DNA of 15,555 nucleotides, taken from NCBI GenBank assembly GCA_024639035.1, contig JAHEJE010000027.1, positions 1-15,555 of the forward strand, given 5' to 3'. The stretch comes from Alphaproteobacteria bacterium. GTDB taxonomy: Bacteria > Pseudomonadota > Alphaproteobacteria > Rhizobiales > Aestuariivirgaceae. The position numbers and the translations under genes are program-made. Position 1 is the first letter of the stretch; each line of letters opens with the position of its first letter. Positions 1 through 6,329 of this stretch are shown one piece after another. The notes beneath the pieces are model-generated. The model worked only from the letters and a program-made list of their open reading frames with translations. It was not told where the DNA came from and made no database searches.

Positions 1-69
1 TAGTTTGCTGCCGCCATCGCTGACCCGCAGTTCCTGCGGCCATATGTCTTCAGATGAACCGGAGTTCAT
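1..69 (-). CDS. DUF971 (GBBH-like N-terminal) protein, partial
   Basis: Partial gene: only the first 23 codons are inside the window, reading off its left edge. The start is the ATG at 69-67, with an AGGTGG-like ribosome site about 10 nt upstream. The visible peptide begins MNSGSSEDIWPQELRVSDGG. The W-P-x-E-L-R-(V/L)-S pattern near the N-terminus is typical of DUF971 proteins, which resemble the N-terminal domain of gamma-butyrobetaine hydroxylase and have been linked to iron-sulfur or metal handling. Function cannot be assigned from this fragment. It is on the same strand as the histidine kinase upstream, but the folded element at 114-385 now separates them. The opposite strand is also open here and ends at the TAG at 116-118, but its peptide matches nothing I recognise. 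Confidence 0.6.
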   Translation of the reverse strand, partial: MNSGSSEDIWPQELRVSDGGSKL

Positions 70-148
70 TCGCCATACCCACCTGATGTTGAAGATGTTG
101 CTCGAGGCAGAACCCTAGGGTCAGGACCCATTAATTAACACCATTCTG

Positions 149-243
149 CGCAGCGGATTTGCCCGCTGAGCAGGCAGACAGGTGCTGGAAACCTGGTTGG
201 TTTTCAAGCCTGTCTAACGCACTCAGCGGGCAAATCCGCCGCG
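149..243. repeat. Internal inverted repeat, arm A of the folded element
   Basis: The sequence at 149-170 pairs with 222-243 over 22 bp with one mismatch (A152 opposite C240). Inside the loop, AGACAGG at 176-182 pairs with CCTGTCT at 209-215, giving a second-level stem. Confidence 0.8.
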
Positions 244-251
244 CCCGTAGG

Positions 252-351
252 GTTTGCCAAGGAGGGCCCGCCTGCAGGCAAACAATGCTCGATAAGGCAA
301 AAAGCCTTGTCTTGCGCTTGTTTTCCAGCATTCGGGCCCTCCTTGGCAAAC
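252..351. repeat. Internal inverted repeat, arm B of the folded element
   Basis: The 19-bp sequence GTTTGCCAAGGAGGGCCCG (252-270) is perfectly repeated in inverted orientation at 333-351, directly abutting the right terminal repeat. Inside, AATGCT (284-289) pairs with AGCATT (327-332), and AAGGC (294-298) with GCCTT (304-308), making a multi-level hairpin. Confidence 0.8.
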
Positions 352-380
352 AGAATGGTGCTAATTAATGAGTCCTGACC

Positions 381-2294
381 CTAGGCCGCTTCGCCGATGC
401 TGGCAAGCTCGGCAATCGCCTCTTCGAGATCACTCTGATCGAACGGCTTGGCAAGATATCCGTTCATCCCGGCGGCAAGACAGGCCTCGCGGTCTTCTGC
501 ATGGGCGTTTGCGGTCAGGGCCAGAATCGGCAGCGCACTCGAACGTCCAAGATCGGCTTCGAGGCTGCGAATTCTCTTGGTTGCAGTCAGGCCGTTCATC
601 TCGGGCATGATGACGTCCATCAGCACCACATCCGGCAGGCCCACGGTATCGCTGCCGGCCTCATATGCCGCCCGGACATAGTCCACCGCTTCCCGACCTG
701 ATGTCACATGCACGACGTCGTGCCCGGCCCGGGCCAGCACGGCCTTGGCCAGCATCGCGTTGATTGGGTTGTCTTCCGCCAGCAGCAACCGCAGCGTCGC
801 TTCAGCTTGCTTGCCCGCCCGGCTCGTCCGGCGCAGATCGGCTGCAGCCCGGGCCACCAGGATATCATCGCGATCGACGAACTGCCGCAGCAGCGTATCG
901 CGACGCACCGGCTTCAACAGATAACCGATGGCTCGCCCCTCGAGCAGCCGGCGATGCAGCGCGCGCTGTTCCGGTTGCAGCAGCAGCCAGATATGCGCCC
1001 GGCTCGGCCATGGTCCAGTCTTTTCGATCGAGTGCTCGAGCACTTCAGCAAAGCAACTGTCGCAAATGATGTCGATCGGCTCATCGCTGGACTTGTCGAG
1101 CCGCTTCATCATCTGGCTGGCCGCAGTGCCATTCGAGACAACAAAAGTCCGTGCACCAAATTCCTTGAGGTATCGTTTCAGAACTTCGCAATTCGGTCCT
1201 TCCGGCACCACCAGAACCACATTGCGCCCTGCCAACGCATTGTGCGCAAAGGTTTCGCTCGACCCTTCGCCTACCGTCATGTCAACGATGAACGAAAATG
1301 TCGACCCTTCACCCAGCGTGCTGTCGACACGGAGTTCGCCGCCGAGCCGTTCCACCAGCCGTTTGGAAATCGACAGGCCGAGGCCGGTGCCTTCGATTCG
1401 TCGCTCACCCGAGCCGGCTGCCTGGGCATAGGCTTCGAACACCAGCTTGCAGTCGTCTTGCGATATTCCGATCCCGGTGTCGATCACTTTGAACCGCACC
1501 GCGACCTTTCCACTGTCGGTCTCAGCTCGATCCGCCTTTTCGACAACCACCGAAACGCCACCGCTATCGGTAAACTTTATCGCGTTGCCCGCCAAGTTGA
1601 ACAGGATTTGACGAAGGCGGATCGGATCGCTGCACACGTAACGGGGCAGATCGGCCGATATCCGGCAGGCGATTTCAATGCCTTTGGCGTGCGCGCGCGG
1701 CGCCAGCAACTCGGTCGCGTTCTCGACCACATCGACAAGGTCGATGGTTTCTTCGGCGATATCGAGATGCCCGGCTTCAATCTTCGAGGTATCGAGAATC
1801 TCGTCGATGATCGACAGCAACGAACGCCCCGAGACGTCGATTGCGGTGGCATAAGAGCGCTGTTCGGCGCTCAGTTCCGTATCCAGCAACAGGCCGGACA
1901 TGCCGATAACGCCGTTCATCGGCGTGCGCAGTTCGTGGCTCATGGTGGCCAGAAAGCGTGACTTTGCCCGGTTTGCTGCTTCAGCCTGGGCGCTTGCCTG
2001 CTTCAGCGCCGTCATCGCCGTGTGCAAGGCCAACATGCGGCGGTGCAATCGCAGCCATACGATCACCAGGGCACAGCCGGCAAAGCCGGCAAGCCCCGAT
2101 GCGATGGGCGCAACAACGCTGGTCCTGGGAACCGGGCCCGGTAACCAGGCAAACAAGATTGCCGCAGCACTCAGCGCGGCAGCAATCGCCACAACCCACA
2201 CCCACAGATCAAGCCCCGATGCTGTGGTGGCACGCCAACCCGCCGCAACGGCCCGTTCCGGTCTCGTCTCAGTTCGCTGCTTGTTGCCAGCCAT
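381..2294 (-). CDS. Membrane-bound hybrid histidine kinase
   Basis: A 637-residue sensor kinase that should autophosphorylate on His and pass phosphate to its own receiver. Two hydrophobic segments at about residues 31-50 and 62-80 anchor it, with almost no periplasmic sensor between. A short linker leads to the dimerisation/phosphoacceptor domain (SHELRTPMNG, His120) and a HATPase domain with N box (NLAGNAIK, Asn237), G1 (DTGIGI, about 272) and G2 (GTGLGL, about 302). Residues about 357-477 resemble a receiver but lack the acidic pair, so this is probably a pseudo-receiver. A complete receiver follows (AEDN about 506, MDVIMPEMNG with Asp560, Lys616). The ATG at 2294 is chosen because GGTCGGGG lies just upstream; an in-frame start at 2354 exists but has no obvious ribosome site. 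The TAG stop at 383-381 lies inside the terminal repeat of the folded element. The signal sensed and the downstream partner are unknown. Confidence 0.9.
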   Translation of the reverse strand: MAGNKQRTETRPERAVAAGWRATTASGLDLWVWVVAIAAALSAAAILFAWLPGPVPRTSVVAPIASGLAGFAGCALVIVWLRLHRRMLALHTAMTALKQASAQAEAANRAKSRFLATMSHELRTPMNGVIGMSGLLLDTELSAEQRSYATAIDVSGRSLLSIIDEILDTSKIEAGHLDIAEETIDLVDVVENATELLAPRAHAKGIEIACRISADLPRYVCSDPIRLRQILFNLAGNAIKFTDSGGVSVVVEKADRAETDSGKVAVRFKVIDTGIGISQDDCKLVFEAYAQAAGSGERRIEGTGLGLSISKRLVERLGGELRVDSTLGEGSTFSFIVDMTVGEGSSETFAHNALAGRNVVLVVPEGPNCEVLKRYLKEFGARTFVVSNGTAASQMMKRLDKSSDEPIDIICDSCFAEVLEHSIEKTGPWPSRAHIWLLLQPEQRALHRRLLEGRAIGYLLKPVRRDTLLRQFVDRDDILVARAAADLRRTSRAGKQAEATLRLLLAEDNPINAMLAKAVLARAGHDVVHVTSGREAVDYVRAAYEAGSDTVGLPDVVLMDVIMPEMNGLTATKRIRSLEADLGRSSALPILALTANAHAEDREACLAAGMNGYLAKPFDQSDLEEAIAELASIGEAA

Positions 2295-2354
2295 ATCCCC
2301 GACCTGCAATCGTTTCAGGCCACCACAAACTGGCAAATACGGCTTAGAATACAA

Positions 2355-2924
2355 TTACATGGACCGAGCGATCTCTTGCTTGAGTTAACAAAGGCTCAAT
2401 CCATTGGCGAAAAACTTAGAGATTGTCGCCGCTCAGTTGTCACCGCCTGCCTCGCCAGCCGTCTCAGCAGGCTGCGTCTAAATCAAGCAAAGCAGTACCC
2501 GGCGGTGGCACCCACCAGCGGCAAACACCGTTAGAGAATCAGCAGGATCGACAGAATTGCGGCAACAATGCCCCAGGCAACCACTGTCTGGCGCAGATAC
2601 CCGCCGCGGTCAGGTGTTTCATGTTCAACAATCATGGTTCTTGTCCGTGACTTGAAAGTCCTCTCGATCTAATCTTATGACACAAGGGCATCTGGCCCTG
2701 TGGGGAAACACACACTCAGGGCAGGAATCTTCATTTGCATTCACACCAAGCGGCAAGCCTCGCGACAATCCGGGAAACCGTCGATATGATGTATCCCTCA
2801 TTGCACCGTGTGCCCGACTTTGTTGGCGGCAGAGCGGCCAATGAATGCAAGTGTGACAAAAGCCACAATTCGACCGGCTGTTGCCTGATAAAGTGTGTGC
2901 CCATCCGCTAAAGGAGGCGGGAAC
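2355..2924. other. Sparse intergenic region
   Basis: About 570 bp between the divergent kinase and acetyltransferase genes. I see one candidate small membrane ORF on the minus strand (2531-2635) and no RNA gene. Promoters for the kinase and for the acetyltransferase should lie here, but no convincing -35/-10 pair stands out. The plus-strand open frame at 2423-2650 looks like non-coding sequence. Confidence 0.5.
2531..2635 (-). CDS. Possible 34-residue single-span membrane peptide
   Basis: ATG at 2635, TAA at 2533-2531. The peptide has a polar, charged start (MIVEHETPDRGGYLRQ) followed by an uninterrupted hydrophobic stretch of about 18 residues to the C-terminus (TVVAWGIVAAILSILLIL), the layout of a small inner-membrane protein with a cytoplasmic N-terminus. 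There is no strong Shine-Dalgarno, only a purine-rich ACAAGAA just before the start. It stands alone between two divergent genes. Function is unknown. The clean transmembrane composition ending exactly at the stop is the only evidence, so it could be chance. Confidence 0.4.
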   Translation of the reverse strand: MIVEHETPDRGGYLRQTVVAWGIVAAILSILLIL

Positions 2925-3560
2925 ATGGCCAACCAGGCTGCTAAGCAGTTCTATATGCGTCCCATGGAGGTCGATGACATTGCTGTTCTTGCGTTGTGGT
3001 TCGAGCGCCTCTCCGACCTAACGCTGTTCGACAGCCAGTCCACGTTGCCCGTCAACAAAGAAATATTGCACAAGGACTGGGAAAGGGCGATCACCGGCAA
3101 TCTGCCCCGCAGCTGCTTTTGGTACAGTATCGAAAACGAGCAGGAAGAACTGATCGGTTTGGCCGGTATAGAGGCGATCAGCCACACCAATGGCGATTGC
3201 GTGTTGCCGATCATTCTCTCTCGCGAGATGCGTCATCAGGGCCTGGGAATGCAGATTGCCGCCATGCTGATCGACATGGCGTTCAGCGAACTGCGGATGA
3301 ATCGGATCACCACCTACTATCGCGCCGATAACGAGGTAACCCGCAATCTTGTTGCCTCCTTGGGTTTCCATGAAGAAGGCCGCATGCGCCAGGCGCGGTT
3401 CAGTGGCGGTCAGTACTTTGACCAAATGGTTGTCGGGCTCCTTGCAAGCGATTGGCAGGACGGCCGTTCTGCGGTGGTGAACAAGAAGAACGACAACATC
3501 GAACTCCGCTTCGGCCGCGACGCGCGCTCCAGCAATCCTTGGCCACAGCAGTATTCCTGA
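2925..3560 (+). CDS. GNAT-family N-acetyltransferase
   Basis: A 211-residue acetyl-CoA-dependent acyltransferase of the GNAT fold, closest in style to the RimJ/RimL and spermidine-acetyltransferase-like group. The start at 2925 has AGGAGG about 7 nt upstream, which rules out the in-frame GTG at 2895. The acetyl-CoA loop (R-H-Q-G-L-G-M) is at about residues 103-109. The family's C-terminal motif, N-x-x-x-x-x-x-x-x-x-LGF-x-x-EG-x-x-R, falls at about 141-153. The last 35 or so residues after the fold are polar and probably disordered. Substrate is not predictable: it could be a small amine, amino acid or protein N-terminus. It is monocistronic as far as can be seen, with a hairpin shortly after the stop. 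Confidence 0.85.
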   Translation: MANQAAKQFYMRPMEVDDIAVLALWFERLSDLTLFDSQSTLPVNKEILHKDWERAITGNLPRSCFWYSIENEQEELIGLAGIEAISHTNGDCVLPIILSREMRHQGLGMQIAAMLIDMAFSELRMNRITTYYRADNEVTRNLVASLGFHEEGRMRQARFSGGQYFDQMVVGLLASDWQDGRSAVVNKKNDNIELRFGRDARSSNPWPQQYS

Positions 3561-3608
3561 CGATCTGGAAAAGCCGCCGCCAGCATTTCCCAAACGACCA
3601 GGCGGTTA

Positions 3609-3624
3609 CTCGGCTTCAGCCGAG
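3609..3624 (+). terminator. Hairpin after the acetyltransferase gene (weak terminator)
   Basis: CTCGGC-TTCA-GCCGAG is a perfect 6-bp GC-rich stem with a 4-nt loop, about 50 nt after the acetyltransferase stop. No run of T follows, so it is at best a partial or factor-assisted terminator. Confidence 0.3.
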
Positions 3625-3703
3625 GTCTAGCCCGTGTTCCGATCTCGGATGTTGACATCACATTGAGTTGAGCACATTTTTCTCTGCGCCTTGAGGCCCT
3701 TTA

Positions 3704-3724
3704 TGCCTAAAATGCATATAGGCA
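3704..3724. promoter_or_regulatory. Inverted repeat TGCCTA-N9-TAGGCA before the cyclase
   Basis: A 6-bp-armed dyad ends just before the possible GTG start (3725) and 10 nt before the ATG (3734) of the cyclase gene. It could be an operator or an mRNA hairpin occluding the ribosome site. The arms are short, so chance is possible. Confidence 0.25.
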
Positions 3725-3733
3725 GTGAGCGGG

Positions 3734-5515
3734 ATGTCGCAGCGGGTGGAACAAAGAACTGACAATGACGAGGCTCCCGAGCGCGGACTCGGCGCAATTC
3801 TGTTCGCCGATGTCGTCGGTTACTCGCGCCTCATGGGCCAGAATGAACAGCTGGCGCAGCAACTCGTCAAGCAGGCCGTGCACACCTTTGAAGCCGAATG
3901 CGAGAAAACTTCCGGGCGCATCCAACAGGTGCGCGGTGATGGGGTGTTTGCCTTGTTCGGCAGTGCCGTCAGCGCGGTCGAGTGCGCAATGGCGGCCCAG
4001 CAATCCATCTCCGATCTCGGCAAGCCGGAGGACATGCCCATTCAAATGCGCGTCGGGGTTCATCTCGGCGAAGTAATGCACGATGAGACCGGCGCTTACG
4101 GTGACAGCATAAATGTTGCCTCCCGCCTGGAAGGTCTCGCCGATCCCGGTGGCGTCTGCATAAGTGCCGCCGTCTACGACCAGGTCAAGACCCGTCTGGT
4201 CTACGGTTATGAATGCCTTGGCCTACAGACCCTCAAGAACATTTCCGAACCCATTGAGGTCTATCGGGTCTTATACGAGGTTTCCAGCGCCACTCAGGCG
4301 GCGAGTCCGCGCAGCCGTTCGTCGCACGAGCGGCAGAGGGTGTTGGACAAACCGTCCGTCGCGGTCCTCCCGTTCACCAATTTGAGCGGAGATCCGGCAG
4401 ATCAATGGCTGTCTGACGGCATCACCCAGGACATTACCTCGAGTCTGTCAAAGTTCCACAACCTGTTCGTTATCGCCCGGAATTCTGCTTTCATCTACAA
4501 AGACCGAGCCGTCGGCGCCAGACAGGCCGCGCAGGAGTTGGGCGTCCGCTACATCTCCCAGGGCAGTGTCCGCAAGGTGGGAAATCGCATTCGCGTGTCG
4601 ATCGAATTGGCCGATGCCGAGCAGGACCGGATGGTCTGGGGCGAGCACTACGATCGCACCCTTGAGGACATCTTTGAGGTTCAGGATGACATTACCAGCA
4701 TGGTTGTGGCCGGTACGGCTGTTCAGATCGATGCCGCTGAACGCAAGCGCGCGATAATTACGCCACCGAATCTCCTGGAAGCCTATTCTTTGAGCCTGAA
4801 GGGCCAACAGCACATTTTCAGATACCGCCGCGAAGACAATGCCGCTGCTCAGGAGCTCTATGGTGCGGCAAATAAACTGGATTCCGAGTATGCCCGCGCC
4901 GCGGCGGGCATTTCACGTTCTCTGAATGTGGGCTGGCGCTACAATTGGATCAACGATGAGGAGCATCCTCTCGATAAGGCGCTCGAGTACGCCCAGAACG
5001 CGGTTTTGCTCGACCAGAGCGACGCCCGCGGCTATGGCGAGTTGGGCTATGCCCATCTGTATCGAAAAGAGCACGGCGCCGCGATCACCGCCTACGAACG
5101 CGCGGTGAACCTCAACCCAAACGACGCCGATTTGCTGGCCGAAATGGCCGACGCCCTGTCCCACTGCAGCCGCACTGGTGAGGCGATCGAGCTTTTTGAA
5201 AGAGCAATGCGGTTGAACCCATACTTTCCCGATCAGTACTTGTGGGATCTCGGTGGCGCCCTGTACGGCGAGAGACGCTATCAGGAAGTTATCGATACGA
5301 TTTCCAAGATGAACAACCCCGCCGAGGGGCAACGCCTGTTGGCCGCAAGTTATGCACAATTGGGCCAGACCGAGTTGGCAAGACAGCATGCTGACCAGGT
5401 CATGCGCGCCCATCCCGGTTTTTCACTTGAACACTGGGCGCAAATTCAGCCGGATCTCAACAACGACGACATGTTGCACTTCATTGAGGGACTCAAGAAG
5501 GCCGGCCTGAAATAA
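3734..5515 (+). CDS. Class III nucleotide cyclase with TolB-N/FlgO-like and TPR regions
   Basis: A 593-residue protein expected to make a cyclic nucleotide (usually cAMP) from NTP. The N-terminal class III catalytic domain (about 18-180) has both metal-binding aspartates, in FADVVGYS (Asp26) and RGDG (Asp69), and the transition-state pair in NVASRLEG (Asn127, Arg131). Next is a domain starting SVAVLPFTNLSGD at about 208, resembling the TolB N-terminal/FlgO-like domain common in rhizobial cyclases, then TPR-like helices over about 410-560. There is no signal peptide or membrane span, so it is cytoplasmic. The usual adenine-selecting Lys and Asp appear replaced by Gln65 and Gly120, so nucleotide preference is uncertain. 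GTG at 3725 is an alternative start. No terminator is evident after the stop. The regulator at 10330 could be a receptor for its product, but that is inference. Confidence 0.88.
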   Translation: MSQRVEQRTDNDEAPERGLGAILFADVVGYSRLMGQNEQLAQQLVKQAVHTFEAECEKTSGRIQQVRGDGVFALFGSAVSAVECAMAAQQSISDLGKPEDMPIQMRVGVHLGEVMHDETGAYGDSINVASRLEGLADPGGVCISAAVYDQVKTRLVYGYECLGLQTLKNISEPIEVYRVLYEVSSATQAASPRSRSSHERQRVLDKPSVAVLPFTNLSGDPADQWLSDGITQDITSSLSKFHNLFVIARNSAFIYKDRAVGARQAAQELGVRYISQGSVRKVGNRIRVSIELADAEQDRMVWGEHYDRTLEDIFEVQDDITSMVVAGTAVQIDAAERKRAIITPPNLLEAYSLSLKGQQHIFRYRREDNAAAQELYGAANKLDSEYARAAAGISRSLNVGWRYNWINDEEHPLDKALEYAQNAVLLDQSDARGYGELGYAHLYRKEHGAAITAYERAVNLNPNDADLLAEMADALSHCSRTGEAIELFERAMRLNPYFPDQYLWDLGGALYGERRYQEVIDTISKMNNPAEGQRLLAASYAQLGQTELARQHADQVMRAHPGFSLEHWAQIQPDLNNDDMLHFIEGLKKAGLK

Positions 5516-5634
5516 AAAAGCGCCGGGTATTTGAGGTCAGCGAATGGCAAATCTTTTGCGGGTCCCAATGCGTGCAACAGTTGGATTGCTCCGGTCGAAA
5601 ATTTAGTCGCAGATGGAACAGCAATGGCAGCGGT

Positions 5635-6300
5635 TCAATCACCGCCCAGCCTGGACCCGCTGACCCGCGAGCCTGAAACACGAGACCCAGAGACACGAGA
5701 GCCTGAAACACGTGATCCCGAGACGCGCGATCCCGAGACGCGGGAGCCGGCAACCCGAGACCCCGCGATACCTGGGCTGGAATCGCAACCTTCCAGGTCG
5801 AGCAGGATCTGATCAAGAGGTCCGCTGCTGACATCCAGGCGAATGGAAAAATCGCCCTTGTCGAAGGCCCAAACTTGCAGACCGTCGGCAAACTGGAAGT
5901 CCGCCGCCGCGATACCGGTTCTGCTGGGGTCGTTGGGCGCGCGCGCAAAGCGGGAATTGCCCCCTGCGCCACCTGATTTTGCAGCGGTCGCGGCTTCCTC
6001 TCCATCACCGTGCACCAGATAGAGCGCAGGTGTTTCAAGTTCACAATAAATGCCTGCATAGGCAAAGCCGTAGATGCGCGCAAACACCGGCGCGGCACCG
6101 CCAGCGGTAGCATTCAACTGATTGCTCAGGAAATTGTTGTTCGACTGGTCGCCGGTTATGAATGGGTCATGGCTGACGGCAGTATCGATCTTCAGGTCAG
6201 CAATCTTGCGGCCGAATAGCCAAACATTTGTGGAGCTGAGGAGAGTTTCTTCTGCCATGGCCTTAAAATCCTGTAAAATTGCTTCCTGCCCCAACGTCAC
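5635..6300 (-). CDS. Unrecognised protein with eight C-terminal (V/I)(S/A)GSR repeats; possible modification substrate
   Basis: A 221-residue protein (from GTG 6300; 207 from ATG 6258), last gene of the YcaO/TfuA/metalloprotease operon, 29 nt after the protease stop. I do not recognise the first 170 residues: no signal peptide or membrane span, a mixed composition with a GDGEEAATAAKSGGAGG linker-like stretch at about 98-114. Then comes LDQILLDLEGCDSSPG (162-177), followed by IAGSR, VAGSR and six VSGSR, ending LGGD. The repeats differ at the codon level but hardly at the amino-acid level. By position and form it could be the substrate of the operon's modifying enzymes: a leader-like N-terminal part, an acidic hydrophobic motif, then repeated Ser/Gly/Arg cores. 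Alternatives are a protease inhibitor or cofactor, or a protein with an unstructured tail. Coding status is well supported; function is unknown. Confidence 0.75.
   Translation of the reverse strand: MTLGQEAILQDFKAMAEETLLSSTNVWLFGRKIADLKIDTAVSHDPFITGDQSNNNFLSNQLNATAGGAAPVFARIYGFAYAGIYCELETPALYLVHGDGEEAATAAKSGGAGGNSRFARAPNDPSRTGIAAADFQFADGLQVWAFDKGDFSIRLDVSSGPLDQILLDLEGCDSSPGIAGSRVAGSRVSGSRVSGSRVSGSRVSGSRVSGSRVSGSRLGGD
5650..5769 (-). repeat. Eight tandem 15-bp repeats encoding (V/I)(S/A)GSR
   Basis: Eight in-frame 15-bp units, residues 178-217 of the 221-residue protein: IAGSR, VAGSR, then VSGSR six times. Codons vary within columns: first Ser TCG/TCA/TCT/AGC, Gly GGA/GGC/GGG, second Ser all four TCN forms, Arg CGG/CGC/CGT/AGG. 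The units are therefore not recent identical duplications; they have diverged silently. Confidence 0.9.
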
Positions 6301-6316
6301 TTTTACGCGGTAATTA

Positions 6317-6323
6317 CCTCCCC
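6317..6323 (-). promoter_or_regulatory. Strong but distant ribosome-binding site for the repeat protein
   Basis: GGGGAGG lies 17 nt before the GTG at 6300, farther than the usual 5-9 nt, and no start codon occurs at the normal distance. The alternative ATG at 6258 has only AGGA about 10 nt upstream. The start of this protein is therefore uncertain between 6300 and 6258. Confidence 0.4.
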
Positions 6324-6329
6324 GTCAAC

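Larger units (their letters stand above)
114..385. mobile_element. MITE-like folded element with 35-bp terminal inverted repeats
   Basis: The ends are near-perfect 35-bp inverted repeats: 114-148 (begins CCTAGGGTCAGGAC) against the reverse complement of 351-385, with 2 mismatches. Two further inverted repeats fill the interior. Arm A is 149-170 against 222-243 (21 of 22 paired). Arm B is 252-270 against 333-351 (19 of 19). The whole 272 bp can fold as a closing stem plus two long arms. CTAG lies at each end (115-118 and 381-384), which could be a 4-bp target duplication or part of the repeat. No transposase is encoded; the short open frames inside come from its palindromy. This is the architecture of a non-autonomous miniature inverted-repeat element. 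The parent IS family was not recognised. Confidence 0.75.

Noticed and set aside
131..368. Short open frames on both strands inside the folded element
   Set aside because: They result from the element's palindromic structure; the translated peptides resemble no protein and no start signals are present.
708..1961. 417-codon open frame on the plus strand
   Set aside because: Lies wholly antisense to the histidine kinase, whose motifs are unmistakable; the peptide has no recognisable domain and is rich in His/Gln/Arg, typical of a mirror frame of GC-rich DNA.
2690..2740. AGGGC/GCCCT and GCCCTG/CAGGGC short stems in the sparse region, considered as a small RNA or riboswitch
   Set aside because: Stems of 5-6 bp with no terminator or conserved core; not enough to support an RNA feature.
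5531..5812. 93-codon plus-strand frame with RDPET/REPET repeats
   Set aside because: It is the mirror of the VSGSR repeats and shares their wobble position. Its pattern fails at the last unit where the minus-strand peptide stays intact, and it has no ribosome site or operon context.
6309..6318. GGTAATTACC palindrome before the repeat-protein start
   Set aside because: Only 10 bp and overlapping the ribosome-site region; expected by chance in a window of this size.
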